DNA of 64,000 nucleotides from Tretioscincus oriximinensis (GCA_022410635.1 JAJVDF010000162.1:1646140-1710139); one strand, 5' to 3'. Shown: positions 1 through 10,728, counted from the stretch's first letter. A program made the numbers and translations. Notes: a model not told the origin generated them from the sequence alone.

Positions 1-117
1 GGATGCAGCCTGCAGAACTATTTGGTCCACCATGCAGCACCTTCCCCACTGAACCATGAGGCTTCCCTGATTAAATAATGGTTCCTCTCTTTGTTAAACC
101 ATGGATTGAAATAGGAA

Positions 118-292
118 AAAAGGATGGAGGGAGGCCCAGGAATAAGGGGGAGAGGGAAGAGGGAAAGGGAGGGAGAGGGCAAGGGGCTAGTAGGGGAATT
201 GAAAATCTGGTGATTTTATGGGCCTGGGTACGGAAGGGGGCAGGGGCAGAGGGAGGGGGTGTGGCCTGGGGTTGGGGAGGGGTTACAACCAT
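118..292 (+). repeat. G-rich purine tract
   Basis: About 175 bases are strongly biased to G and A with GGGAGG and GGGGG runs. It opens both strands to spurious reading frames. G-quadruplex formation is possible on the plus strand but is only inferred. Confidence 0.7.
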
Positions 293-356
293 TTAGCGAT
301 GTTACAAATATCCAAATGGCCCCTGGCAGAGAAAAGGCTTCTTATCCCTGCTGCAA

Positions 357-436
357 GGGTATGAACAAGGCGCATTAAAACCAGAAAACCATTTAATCAG
401 ACTGTTGGGAAATTCTGGAAGAAACAACTGCTGTTT
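357..436 (+). repeat. Unclassified dispersed repeat Q, terminal piece
   Basis: A 20-bp block beginning ATGAACAAGGCGCATTAAAA at 361 recurs exactly at 3759, and similarity continues for about 60 bases to a TTCTGGAA / TTCCAGAA end. Two other related copies lie near 14.6-15.1 and 61.8-62.1 kb. The class is unknown. Confidence 0.55.
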
Positions 437-439
437 GGA

Positions 440-1150
440 TGCAGCCAATCTGAAAAAGGGCCTGTGAGAAGAAAATGTTTACTTCCCATTAACAGAGAAA
501 ACTCTGAAACGGTCTTGCCCTGGCTCCCCGTATCTGCTTTCAGCATCTTTGAGCTTTGTCTTTAACTGGCTCAGGTAACCAGACAGAGACTTGTTCAAGA
601 CAGAGGCCTGCTGGTTTCATTTCAGCTCCCCTAATTTCATGCCTCTGGATCTTCGTGGTGGCTGCTGCTGTTTGGAACAGTGTGAGGCCAGAGCTTCTTT
701 TGAGAGCAGCCACTTCCAGCCTAGTTGACCTGAAGAAAACGGCCAGAGACTGATGCAGCTCCCGGCTCCAAACTCTATTACAAACTATCCCTGGGGATTG
801 CTGCTCCTTCCCTCTTTTTAAGCACAATGCTTAAAAAAAGAAGATAAGTTACTATTTCTTTCTGAAGCTAAATGAAGCACTCAGTGATCACAGGGCAACC
901 TATTAAAGAGTTTAACTGCAATTGCACAGAGAACAGAGACCTTTAGATTATATGACCGATGAAACCAGAGTTACCATCCAGCTCAAGGTCCTACTTCTAG
1001 TGGCCTCCTTCCACTGGTAGGCCACCAATGAATATTCAAAGGTAAGAAGAAGAAAAAATAGGTTGTTCCTGCATAAGGTTCCCCCCATACACACATTTTC
1101 CTTCAGAGGATGGTCTTTGGGAGTGTTTCTGCTTTTCACAGTTCCCCCAG
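440..1150. other. Unique intronic sequence
   Basis: No repeat, RNA gene or exon was recognised. A 95-codon open frame on the minus strand at 540-827 lacks family similarity and is judged spurious. The next MYT1 exon (expected to encode a Cys-Pro-Leu-Ala-Lys-Lys motif) was looked for here and not seen. Confidence 0.5.
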
Positions 1151-1154
1151 GCAG

Positions 1155-1365
1155 AAGAGGAGCCCTGCTGAATCAAGCTACAGTCCATCTGGACCAGCAT
1201 CCTGTCTCACACAAAGTCCCATCAGTTGCACCTGGGTATTTTTGGAATCCTGCCTAGGACTCCATCCTGGAGGCAGCATCAAGGCATCCATCCTATTAGT
1301 TACTAATACCTTGGCTTCCATGAATTTATCTAACCCTATCTTAAAGCTGGGACTGGTCTGGACCA
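1155..1365 (-). mobile_element. Old CR1 LINE fragment
   Basis: The block reads antisense through the CR1 3' region: the 'catcctgtctcacacaaag' stretch, the 'gcctaggactccatcctgg' stretch and the 'ccttggcttccatgaa' stretch all match better preserved copies at 9853-10312 and 47030-47500. Confidence 0.7.
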
Positions 1366-1907
1366 GTGCAGACAGTGTTGGCCTAGATCATGTTGGCCCA
1401 GTGATATTCTGAACAGCGCCTTCACTGATCCAGATTCATTGCTCTGGGGAATACAGGAAAGCTCTGAATGGGATTTAAATCCGGGGAAAAGAGGTGATAA
1501 CATTTTGATTGGATTACAGTGAGATCAACTTGTTTGTCAATGTTATTTACTGTTTATGGGTTGTAAATACATTTTTATGTGTTTTTATCAAGGGAAGCAA
1601 CTCTAAATCACAAAAACTACAATGTAAGACATGACAAATTAGGTAGGGTAATAATTTCATAACATATTTTATAAACTAATAAATCTGTTATGATAATCTA
1701 TGAGTTTATTAAACCAAGCAAAATTGAGGGGCTTGTAGCACTTTATATTCCTGCAATAATATAATGATCTTGCGCTATGTACCCAGTTATGCTGGTTACT
1801 ATGATGGGATTGCCATGGTCATGTGTGGCAATCCCAACATAGCTCTGGGATAATCCAAAATTTTAAGGCCTGCCTGCCTGCAGCCTTGATCTCTCTTTAT
1901 TTTGTCA

Positions 1908-2245
1908 CTAGTGGAATTAGCTCATTGCATTATCAGAATGCGACGGGCTCTAGCCCCTCCACCCACCCATGCCTCAACCCTCTCTCTACATTCCTTGCCC
2001 TCCCATTCTTCTTTAATTTTACGCTTCTTTTTTCTTTCATTCTTTCTGTTTTCCTTTCCTTCCTTTTTTCTTCTTTACCTTCCTTCCNTTCTTTCATCCA
2101 TTCCTTTCTTTATATTTCCTTTCCTTCCTTCCTTCCCTTTTTGTGTCATTGGTCTCTGGAGACTTCCAAAGTTCCGTGCCCTGTCATTGATCAATATAGC
2201 TCAGAATGTTTTACTCTGTGGTACATATTTTATTATACAGAGAGA
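1908..2245 (-). mobile_element. Non-autonomous Helitron
   Basis: On the minus strand the element begins TCTCTCTGTATAATA and ends CTAG preceded by a GC-rich hairpin region, with host A before and host T after. These are Helitron termini. The middle is a (TTCC)-type pyrimidine tract read on the plus strand (about 2010-2140) followed by a conserved block near 'gtcattggtctctgga'. Related copies lie at 3836, 11705, 37079, 49703 and 55960. No Rep/helicase gene is present, so it depends on an autonomous relative. Confidence 0.65.
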
Positions 2246-2454
2246 TTATTTGGGTAGGAGTGTGTGTGTGTGTGCTTATTTCAGTTTACAAAATTTGTTT
2301 CCAGATTGAATTCATTAGAATACAGTTTTTCAAGGACAAGAAAACCTAATTCTGATGCAACTTCTATCTACCAGTTTGTTTTGAAAGAGGGAACCAATAG
2401 GATGGAGTGAAAATGGTGACATGCAAGTTCCTGCTGATTATAATGTAAACTCAC

Positions 2455-2517
2455 CTTCTATGCCTCGCATACTTCCCCCGGATATGTCCTGAACCATTGC
2501 ATCCTGGAGTAGGGCAG
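2455..2517 (-). CDS. MYT1: MYT1 exon with first C2HC zinc finger (partial)
   Basis: This 63-bp exon lies between acceptor GACTCAG and donor GTGAGT on the minus strand. In phase 2 it encodes CPTPGCNGSGHIRGKYARHR, the N-terminal MYT-type C2HC finger: both cysteines of CPxPGC, then Gly-His and the RHR(S) histidine. The last zinc cysteine should come from the next exon (LxxCPLAKKRK in the family), which is not visible in bases 1-2454. The residues HIRGKYARHR resemble MYT1 (VRGKYSRHR) more than MYT1L (VSGKYARHR), though the latter shares YARHR. MYT fingers bind AAAGTTT-type DNA motifs. The exon length is divisible by three, so skipping it would keep frame but remove the finger. Confidence 0.9.
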
Positions 2518-2519
2518 CT

Positions 2520-3560
2520 GAGTCAGGAAGGTGAAATAACCAAGACATAAAAACAGGGATGACGTCAAGGAGGAAGGAAACCACTTAAAAATCAAACTAC
2601 ACACAAAGCATCTGAACCAATCTCAACAAACACGGCCTGCATTTGAGGACCAAAATTAACCATTTGTAATTTCCTTTGAAGAGTTCCTCTTTTCCCTTTG
2701 AATTCCAACAGGGGAGGCCATTGCTGTGGCTTTGCAGTTTTCTAAAAATTAATGAAATGACTCACCCCATTTAATTAAATGAACGGTTCATTATAGTTTT
2801 ATGAGTAGGTTTAATTAAAGATTTGCATGTGTTGTAAGAGCAAGGTTTTTAAAGTCAGGCAACTCAAGCACTCCCTTCCTACTGATAGAGACTTTATTTA
2901 TTATACTTGCACACACCTAAATACACACAGCATCACGCACTTAAATACGGAAATTATCTGCAATTCAGAGAGCCCGGAGTTCTGCAAATATTTGTTGGGC
3001 AAATCTAAAGCATCGTTGGCTGCGACCAGAAAGGATCAATAATCTGCTTGAAAGCTGAATTTCTGTTGCATTTTCCTCACCATGTTGTTATTAAAAATAT
3101 ATATTCTACTGAATTTTTCTGCACTCAAAGGCTGTAATCTGGATCAAAACATTTAGTCCAGCCAAGCCTGCTAATCCAGATCACAGCATGCAGTGATCTG
3201 GAATAGTGCTCTCTGCTGGTCTAAATTGTTCCCTGCACTGTCCTATAGATCACATGAGATTCAGGCCCAACCTTTAAAGTTCTAAAGGGCTATGAATAAA
3301 AGTTTAAAACCCCAGAGCTGCAAGGAGATGCAATTTTAATGACACAGTTTGGTGCACTGCCAAAATGGGTTTTCTAGTAATCTGAAAAACATGAGGAGTT
3401 TTGTATGTTTCTGTGCACAGGACCAACATATGTTGCTCCACAGATATATCCCCATAATCAGGGCTACCTAGGGCTACTTTGTGGATTTTAAAGTCGATTA
3501 TCTGGATTATTAGTTTTCCAGGAAACCCCACTGCTGAATCGGCACATAGGATTATTCTGG
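2520..3560. other. Unique sequence beside the finger exon
   Basis: No repeat recognised. The part 2640-2830 is rich in TTAATTA-like homeodomain cores (for example TTTAATTAAA at 2770), so it may be conserved regulatory DNA. That is inference only. Confidence 0.35.
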
Positions 3561-3564
3561 GAAG

Positions 3565-3830
3565 GCTTTGATGTGTGGATAATTTTGAAGAGAAATTGCG
3601 AGGGTCAAAAGCAAAGGAATTTGATATTGATCGCACAATATCCAATAGCCTTTGGGAGGAGGGACTACTGGACTTCATCTTGACAAAAAGCGAAGTGGCT
3701 GAAATCTCACATGTCAAGAGGTAACAGTGGGACAAAACTTGGAATATACTGTAAATGTATGAACAAGGCGCATTAAAATCAGAAAACCAATTAAGATTAT
3801 TGGGACGTTCCAGAATTAACAGCTATACTA
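3565..3830 (+). repeat. Unclassified dispersed repeat Q
   Basis: The block shares 'gtgtggataattttg', 'atccaatagc.tttgggagg' and 'ggaatatactgtaa' with 14600-15080 in the same order, and its right end with 357-436. It has no coding content. A short non-autonomous DNA transposon is the likeliest class. Confidence 0.55.
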
Positions 3831-3835
3831 GCAGA

Positions 3836-4037
3836 CTAGTGGAATAAGCCCGTTGCGTTACAGTAAAGCAACAGGCTTTACCCCTACTCCCTTTGCCTCA
3901 ATCCATGCCTCCACCTATTTCCTCCACACCTTCTCTCCACACCTCTTTCTCCATCTCTATACCCACTTGCTTTCTCCATGCGTATCCCCATCACTCAGCC
4001 TACTCCCTCCTCCTATTGTGAGCCAGCTCCCAAAAGA
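3836..4037 (-). mobile_element. Helitron fragment
   Basis: The minus-strand end is CTAG at 3836-3839 after an imperfect hairpin (GCCCGTTGC ... GCAACAGGC), then a pyrimidine-rich body. It lacks the Helitron 5' block and runs into a short foldback insertion. Confidence 0.6.
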
Positions 4038-4121
4038 CAGAAATGAATTTGAGAGAAATAGCTGTGTTAGTCCAGTAGAAACTCAAAGTGCTACTGGCCC
4101 CTTTGCTGGGCAGAAATGAAT
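4038..4121 (+). mobile_element. Short foldback-family insertion with 11-bp duplication
   Basis: The element at 4049-4110 carries the family terminus 'gagaaatagctgtgttagtc' and 'cccctttgctggg'. It is flanked by CAGAAATGAAT at 4038-4048 and 4111-4121, a perfect 11-bp target duplication. Confidence 0.7.
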
Positions 4122-4699
4122 GCCGTCTTCTGAAAAACCAAGAATCCACTGAAACAAACTCAGCAGTACAGAGGGCCAAATACAAACAGCACCAATGTTT
4201 TCTAAAATAAAATACAGTGTTGCTACCGTAAGACCGTTCATCCTGTGCAGCTGAGACAGCTTAGACCTGCTCCTACAAGGACTGGTCCTTCAGCGCAGCT
4301 AGTCTACTGGTGTGTCTCCCCATACCTTCCTCTTCCACTGTTCCTGGGGGCCTAAGGAGGAAGGGGGAGATGCAGGTGGCAGGTCTTCCCTTAACCCAAT
4401 ACCAAGAGGCTGGGTAACTCCAGAGCCGGAGTGGGGAATATCTGGACTGGAGCCTGGCTGTGAATCCTCAGCTACATTCATTATTGGAGCCTTTGGTCCT
4501 AATCCTGCAGGGACTACAGGTTCCAGTTCTCCAAGCCTTAGTGATCTGCATTTCTTTCTCTGGGGGATCCTTTGGCATAAGAGACTGGGTCATGACACAC
4601 ACACAGCCTTCCATCCCTTTCCCCATCCTTCCTTTCACCCTTCTGGTGTGATTTCAGATGGTTGTGNTCTTTTGCTTTGCAGAATCAAGGCCAAAGCTT

Positions 4700-4860
4700 T
4701 GGGGTGTGTGTGTGTTAAAACATTTTATTTAATTTTCAATATAGTATAATCCATTTCAATATTACATGCATTTTAACCCCTTAATTGCCCCTCCCTCTTC
4801 CCTTCACCCTCCCCCATTACNAATTGATAATACACATGGAGATATCACATTTGCAATATG
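4700..4860 (-). mobile_element. L1-like LINE 3' end
   Basis: Read on the minus strand there is a G-rich purine tract (complement of 'cctccctcttcccttc'), then AT-rich sequence ending in an A-rich tail next to a GT microsatellite. The layout matches the better L1 copy at 41880-42602. Confidence 0.45.
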
Positions 4861-4967
4861 AATCTTAGCTTTGACTCTGTTGCCTCACTCCTTAATTTAC
4901 AAAATATATGCACCATAACAAGTCCACCAACCTCTCCAGGACTCTTGCCCATGAGCGCCTTGAAGGG

Positions 4968-5175
4968 CCAGTTTGGTGTTGTGATTAGAGTGTGGATTCT
5001 CATCCGGTAGCCTACCAGTTCGATCCCACACTCTTCCATGAAGCCAGATGGGTGACCTTGGGCCAATCACAGCCCTTTAGGACTTTCTCAGCCCTCCTAC
5101 TTCACAGGGCATCTCTTGGAGGTAAAGCAATGAAAGCTTTAGTGAAAAAGGTGCTGTAAATAAATGCTATTTGTG
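4968..5175 (+). mobile_element. tRNA-derived SINE, family A
   Basis: The head GCCAGTTTGGTGTTGTGATT with an A-box-like segment and a B-box-like AGTTCGATCCC at about 5018 is followed by the conserved 'gggtgaccttgggccaatca' body and an AAATAAATGC tail. RNA polymerase III would have transcribed the parent. Confidence 0.8.
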
Positions 5176-5227
5176 CTATGCGAGGTAAGCCCAGCACTCT
5201 AACCACAAGATTAGATTGACCACCTTG

Positions 5228-5492
5228 ATGTATTTACTTATTTATTCTTATATCCCGCTCTATACCCGAAGGTCTCAGGGCGGCATACCATAGGGTGGTG
5301 GCGCACATAGCTTTGGTTGCTTTCTCCACGACAGACACCCTGTAAAATAGGTGGAGTTGAGAGAGTTCTAAGGAACTGTGAATGGCTCAAGGTCACCCAG
5401 CTGGCTTTCATGGAGGAGTGGGGAAACAAACTGGGAGACTACCACATGCGAGTCCAACTCTCTAACCACTACACCAAACCTATCACAGGGAT
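5228..5492 (-). mobile_element. tRNA-derived SINE A with L2-like tail
   Basis: An antisense copy of the SINE at 4968, ending on its 3' side in 'tatcccgctctatacccgaa' and 'ctcagggcgg'. The same tail ends the L2-like LINEs in this window, suggesting an L2-type mobilising partner. Confidence 0.8.
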
Positions 5493-5499
5493 TTCTGCT

Positions 5500-6310
5500 C
5501 CTTTGTTTGCATGGAGAGAGGTTTAAGCCACATCTAAAGCACAACAGGCTCCTCCCTGCAAATGCGTGGGATCGAGGCTCATCCAAATCAAGCTAAGATG
5601 CTTCCCAGTGCTTCAAACCAGGAAAGTGCAAACAGGGTCATAGGTTGAGTACAAGGGGAAAGAAGAACAACAAAACAAGGAGGCTTGCAGGCTAGTGGTT
5701 GCTTATGTGGTACCCAAATTACATCCTGAGGCAATTTTCTTNGTCTGCTGATGTCATTCAGTTAACAGCTATTCAGTTGCATGCTGATGAAATTAGCACA
5801 CAACTATGTTGTTAAGTAATATTATCTCCTAATTGTTCATCTAATCCCTTCCTAAAGCTGGGTAAATGGGCATTTGGCAGTCCATAATTTAATGGACAAT
5901 TGAAGAAATACTTAAGAACCAGCCAGCAGTTTGAATAGATTTCAGAAAATGTAAGTATCTAAATTTTTACTTTGTCTATACATTGGATCTATGTCTGGGG
6001 GCTTCAACTACTTGCAAAGTCCAACGAGGATGTGTTTTCTCTGAGGCAGCATCCAGACAAGGCATTTTTAGTACTATTCTGGGATTGTCACATATGTCTG
6101 TAGCAACCCTAACTTATCTGCTTAATAATACTCTAAAACAACTCTTTAGCTGCTGCTGCCAGAAGCTGTCGTCATGGGGTCAGGGAGGCACATCTGTGTG
6201 GAGTCTGAAAATGGTGCCAATAATGCACTTCTAGCAAAATCCTTATCTATGGGTAATAGAATATTGCAGAAGGAAGCACCAAAATGAGGCAAGCACCATT
6301 CAGAGATGCC
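5500..6310. other. Unique intronic sequence
   Basis: No gene or well-defined repeat was seen, apart from a fragment of hairpin repeat R at about 6070-6115 ('ctgggattgtcacatatg'). Confidence 0.4.
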
Positions 6311-6311
6311 T

Positions 6312-6575
6312 GGGTTTTTATACCCTGATTTCTCATCTGAAGGGTCTCAAAGCAGCTTCCAAGCTATTTTTCGCCCAAAGGCTTACATTCTGTCTTTGCC
6401 ATCATATTATGATGGTATTTATTCATCGACTTCCAGATGTTTGCTTTTGAACAGCTAGGTTGGCTGTAGAAAACACTCACTGCTGCCCATGGCAGACACA
6501 AGGGCCTCAAACACGGACCACTCTGTTGAAAGCTGGTAGTTTTTAACCTCAGCATCACCGTATTGTCTAGAGGCA
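6312..6575 (-). mobile_element. SINE, family C
   Basis: An antisense copy with 'tttttataccc', 'ctcaaagcagcttcc', 'aggcttacattctgtctt', 'gaacagctaggttggctg' and a tRNA-like end 'cttttaacctcagcatcacc' type. The order matches the full copy at 62397-62710. Confidence 0.75.
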
Positions 6576-6599
6576 GCTTAAGTCTTTCTTTTATTACAG

Positions 6600-7430
6600 T
6601 TTTCCTGTAGGTTTAAATATCGTCCCTTTTATACAGAGATGATTCTGATAGCTGGAATGATGGGACCCTTGCTAATCAAATAATGCTGCCCAAGCAATTC
6701 TACCTTTGCTGGCATCAAATCTTATTGCTTTACCTTCCTAATCTATTCCATAATTCCTTCAGACTCAAACGTAGCCTTTATGTCCATACTTTTTACGACA
6801 TTTTCTAACATGATATCTCAATTTAAGAATACTAAATCTGTTTTGAAATCCCCTGCAAAAGTAAATGGAGTAATGAGACAGGGCTGCTATATTTTCCGCT
6901 AAGTTTTGGATTTTTCCATTGCAAGGAAATAAGAATAAGATTGGCAATTTCTTCCGAAACTGGAAATAACTAGTCCTGCTGGTAAGATGCCTAGAAAGTC
7001 ACGTATATGGAGGAGCTTTCATAATGAACACCTCCTATTCAATGAAATANCTTCTTTTAATAACCTGCTTTTCCCTGGTTTCTCATAGTCANAAAAACTG
7101 ATATTTTCAGAATCATTTAAGCATGATCAGAATGTTACTAAGCCTGAAAAATCTACCCAAAGCCAAGGGACATTGTGTGTGAGGAGAGGGAAGAAAAGCA
7201 GAGAGGAATCCAAGAAGGTCTTTTTGAAGTGTAGAACATTATTATTTTTTAACAAAAATCACCCTCAAGGCCTTAGTCACCACTAAGTTACAATCCAGCT
7301 TCAATTTGCTTTCAGACATGTCAACAGCAAAGTCAATAGAAGTTTTCTTTCCACATTATGGGGATGTTTTGACACATATTTTTATCCATTTTTCTGGGTT
7401 TAGTCTAATTCTTCAGGACTGAAAATGGAT
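6600..7430. other. Unique intronic sequence
   Basis: AT-rich, with no exon, RNA gene or recognised transposon. Confidence 0.4.
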
Positions 7431-7567
7431 TAAGAAGGAGAAGGAGAAGTTGAACAAGAAGAACTGGGCTTTTATACTCCATTTTTCTCACCCAAAGGGA
7501 CTCAAAGCAACATACATCTGAAGGGTCNCAAAGCAGCTTCCAAGCTATTTTTTGCCCAAAGGCATTT

Positions 7568-7762
7568 TAGGCTGACCAGATGACCCATTTTTTNGGGGGT
7601 GTTGAAAACCTGATTTTGGGGTGCTTCTGTTTTTTTCTGAGGANTTTTTTTTAAAGTTCCTCAGCAAAAATCTTTTTTTGAAAAAACTTTTCCTTAGAAA
7701 AACCTGGGAAGCACCCCAAAACTGGGTTTTCAACCCCCCCAAAAAAGGGGTCATCTGGTTAC
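7568..7762. mobile_element. Palindromic element T, copy 1
   Basis: It begins TAGGCTGACCAGATGACCC and reads as an inverted repeat through 'aaccccccca' to 'ggtcatctggt'. The loop is A/T-rich. The right terminal CAGCCTA is lost. Confidence 0.8.
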
Positions 7763-7806
7763 ATTCTAATTTCCCTGTTAATAGACTGATCAGATTTCCC
7801 TGTTAA

Positions 7807-7947
7807 TAAATTGACCAGAGGCACAAACTCGAGTAATTAATATTCATTCTATTTATTTTTTAAAAAAATTACTTTTTTTTCCTCAGCAAAAAAAAGGGAT
7901 ATCCCAAAACTGCCCCCCCCCCAAAAAGGGGCCATACGGTCAGCCTA
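7807..7947. mobile_element. Palindromic element T, deleted long form
   Basis: The left part (TAAATTGACCAG, 'gtaattaatattcattct') matches the long form at 48007. The right part is the usual 'ggtcagccta' arm. The internal cassettes are deleted. Confidence 0.65.
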
Positions 7948-8261
7948 CTGTTATATGGAGACGATGGTAGCTATTCATCTACTTGCGACTGCTCACTTTT
8001 CAACAGCTAGTTTGGCTGAAGCTGAGACCAGTAGAGGGAGCTCAGCCCTCTCCATTGCAAGCACATGAGACTGTGATCTCTGATTTCTCTGTTGAAATAC
8101 CATAGCTTTGCACGGTGGTGGAGAAGTTAAAAACAGGCCTTTCAATAGTGAGGTCGTTCGTTCGAGGCCCATGTGTCTGCTCTGGAAAGTGCCAACTTGG
8201 TGTTTGAAAGTAAGCAATCGTAAGTAGATGAATAAATCCCACCTCTTGATCCTGCCTTCGA

Positions 8262-8402
8262 GATGGAGCAACAGGCAGGATTCCTGAAGTACCATTTGCA
8301 GGAAGTCGATAAACAAGTGAAGGTTTTGCCACCTTCTGCTTGAGACTGCCCAGGTGCAACTGGTGGGCCATTGGGTGAACTAGGTGGGCTCTGGTATTCA
8401 GT
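8262..8402 (+). mobile_element. CR1 LINE 3' fragment
   Basis: 'gatggagcaacaggcagga', 'ggttttgccaccttctgctt' and 'actgcccaggtgcaact' form the CR1 3' untranslated end, sense orientation. Confidence 0.75.
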
Positions 8403-8539
8403 ATCCAGCAGGACTCCCAGAGTGAACTATCTTGGGATTTTACCCTCCTCTTCCTCATCTTCCCTTGTAGCAATGGAAGCCACAACTGAAGGACTGTTGC
8501 TCCATACCTTTGCCAAGAGGGCTATTTTCTTCACTAGGG

Positions 8540-8867
8540 CAGTGATGGGAAACCATTTGAGCTCGGAGTGCCAAAGTATGTAAAAAAAANCCCTAACTTG
8601 GGTGCCCTGACACATCTAGAAATACCCATATTTTTTTTATATTTGCAGCTTGAGTCCAGTAAAAATAAATATTTGATATATGTATTTATTAAAGAAGCAA
8701 AAACAAATAATTATTTACATTGGTGGTTTTTTTGTTGGTGAATTTCTCTTTTTTTTTGTTTTTAATTTTTTAAAAAAAATCTTAAAATTTAATCTGGGCA
8801 GCAGCGTGTCACCCAAATACCTTGGCGTGTCACCTTTGACCCNCGTGTCATAGGTTAGCCATCACTG
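8540..8867. mobile_element. hAT-type non-autonomous DNA transposon
   Basis: Termini are CAGTGATGGGAAACC and GGTTAGCCATCACTG (inverted, 13 of 15 matched). Flanks are CACTAGGG (8532-8539) and CACTGGGG (8868-8875), an 8-bp duplication with one change. The centre is T-rich and non-coding. The 8-bp duplication and CA..TG ends are typical of hAT. Confidence 0.85.
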
Positions 8868-8879
8868 CACTGGGGTCTC

Positions 8880-9440
8880 TTTCCCTTTTGTCATGCAGAA
8901 GCAGCCCTGGCTTCAATTACTTGATTAATTGTCCAGTTAATCAAGCAATTAGGGGACAGCTGCAGTGATTCCTGCTTCAGCCCTCCAAGCTGCCCCCTTA
9001 AAGATCTCATGGGCTTCAATTATCATGCCTGTTCAAGTGTTTGGCAATAAAATGTAGACACACAGGGTATCTGCTGCTCCCTAAATTCATGTTGCACGAG
9101 ACACTGAAGGCTTCTGGAATAAAAACACCCTGGGAGGCTGGGTCACCTAATGACCAATTACTCCTTGATTCAGGGAGTTTTTTTATAATAAAAAAGACGA
9201 GACAAGAGAGAGTGGGGGGACTGTATAATTCGCCCTATGTGACAGTGTACTTCTCACTTCAACCCTGCAGCTGAGTGCCTTGCTAATAATGCTCGGAAAG
9301 TTCTGTGAGCCTATAATTTATATACTTTATGTTCCTTAAGGGCTTTCTGGGTTCTCTCTCCTCTCTGCAGCTGTAAAATATGAATTATGAAAGAGTTCAA
9401 AAGCAGCTTAGAGGTGATAGCACCCACATACTACATCTTC
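8880..9440. promoter_or_regulatory. Candidate conserved noncoding region
   Basis: Unique sequence between repeats. At 8920-8946 CTTGATTAA and TTAATCAAG form a 9-bp inverted repeat with homeodomain-like TAAT cores, followed by a CAGCTG E-box. Function as a MYT1 intronic enhancer is a guess from motif content. Confidence 0.3.
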
Positions 9441-9449
9441 TAATCCACA

Positions 9450-9745
9450 TTAAAGAAGAACAAGAAGAAATGAGTTTTCATAGCTNATTTTTCTCAGGGG
9501 GGCTTATAAGCTATTTTCTACCCATAGGCTTAGATCTCTCTTCCTCACCACATTGTGATGGTACTTGTTAATCTACTTGCAATGCCTTGCTTTCAAATAG
9601 CCAAGTTAGCTGAAGCTGAGGTCAGTAGAGGGCGCTCCCTCCTCTCCACAGCAGATACATGAGGCCCCAAACTCCGATCTCTCAGCTGAAAGACCGCTGC
9701 TCTTAACCTCTGTACCACCATGTCTCTAAAGGCCAGAAAGTGACT
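9450..9745 (-). mobile_element. SINE, family C
   Basis: An antisense full-length copy from the AAGAAGAAC tail to 'cttaacctctgtaccacca'. It includes 'ggtcagtagagggcgctc', shared by all C copies. Confidence 0.8.
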
Positions 9746-9852
9746 ACAAAAGCTTTTAATGTGAATTGGAGATAGATTGGGGGCACCCATATCCACACCC
9801 TCCAAGCTTCCATTTGAACTGGTTTTTTTCCCATGTGGGTAGATGCAGTTAA

Positions 9853-10312
9853 GAACATAAGAACATAAGAAGAGCCATACTGGATCAGGCCACAGCCCAT
9901 CAAGTCCAGCATTTTGTGTCACACAGAGGCCCACCAGATGCACCTGNGCAGTCTGAACAGAGGGAAGCAAAATATGCACCTGTTCATGACTCCCTGCAAA
10001 TNGTATTTCAGGAGTCCTGCCTGTTGCTCCATCCCAGAGGCAACATCCAGATATCCTTCCTAGTATCCATTTGTACCCTTGCTGTCCATAAACCTGTCTA
10101 GTGCTGTCTTGAAACTATCCAANCTGTTAGCTACCACTACCTCTTCAGGAAGTAAATTCNACAGGCCGATGACCCTCTGGGTGAAAAAATACTTTCCTTT
10201 GTCTGTTCTCACTTTTCTACCCAACAGTTTTAAGGAGGGCCCTCTGGTCCTTGTGTTGTGTGAAAGAGAAAACATTTTTTCTCTATTCACCCTGTTGATC
10301 CCATGCATGATT
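9853..10312 (-). mobile_element. CR1 LINE 3' end with reverse transcriptase C-terminus
   Basis: The terminal repeat AGAACATAAGAACATAAGAA marks the 3' end. The antisense frame at 10060-10308 encodes the end of the CR1 reverse-transcriptase region (VNREKMFSLSHNTR, KYFFTQRVIGL, SFKTALDRFMDSKG) with stops at ambiguous bases. It closely resembles the copy at 39940, so it is a recent subfamily. 5' truncated, as usual for LINEs. Confidence 0.9.
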
Positions 10313-10728
10313 TAGTGTGAGTACACACATGCACATAAAAACATGTCCATTGCAGAATGCCAAACGTACACAAAACAGTGTATTTTGTAAGGTTTAGGTA
10401 TAGAAAACACTAAGAATTGTATTAGCAAGATCAGAGCCATCTTTGTTTCAGGCACGATAATAAGAAAGAGGAGAGCTTTAANTTCAAGAATGCTGTTGTG
10501 AGAATAATTGGGGAGTAGAGGGCTAATTCTACTTCTAAGAAATGCCAGTTGGATGCAGCTGTGTGAGATAAAAAGTTAGCAACGAATCCCTTGTTGTTAA
10601 TTGGGAGGGGTATGTGCTCATTGTAAGATCAGCTGCAAAAGACAAAGTGTGATTGGATGATTGGTAACACCTGATGGAGAACCTGTCAAAGGTTAAAGGT
10701 GAATACTTGATTTTGGTGTGCGTTAGAA

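Larger units (their letters stand above)
7435..8185 (-). mobile_element. SINE C split by two palindromic elements
   Basis: The 3' half (7435-7567) stops at 'cccaaaggcatt' and the tRNA-like half resumes at about 7948, so the palindromic elements at 7568-7762 and 7807-7947 inserted into it. The (GAAGAA)n tail is at 7435-7465. Confidence 0.75.

Noticed and set aside
1..2454. Next MYT1 exon (remainder of the first finger)
   Set aside because: Searched the minus strand for the family's Cys-Pro-Leu-Ala-Lys-Lys codons after an acceptor; none found, so it should lie outside the window.
8580..8860. Long T/A runs as a retroposed poly(A) tail
   Set aside because: They lie inside the hAT element core, not at an insertion edge.
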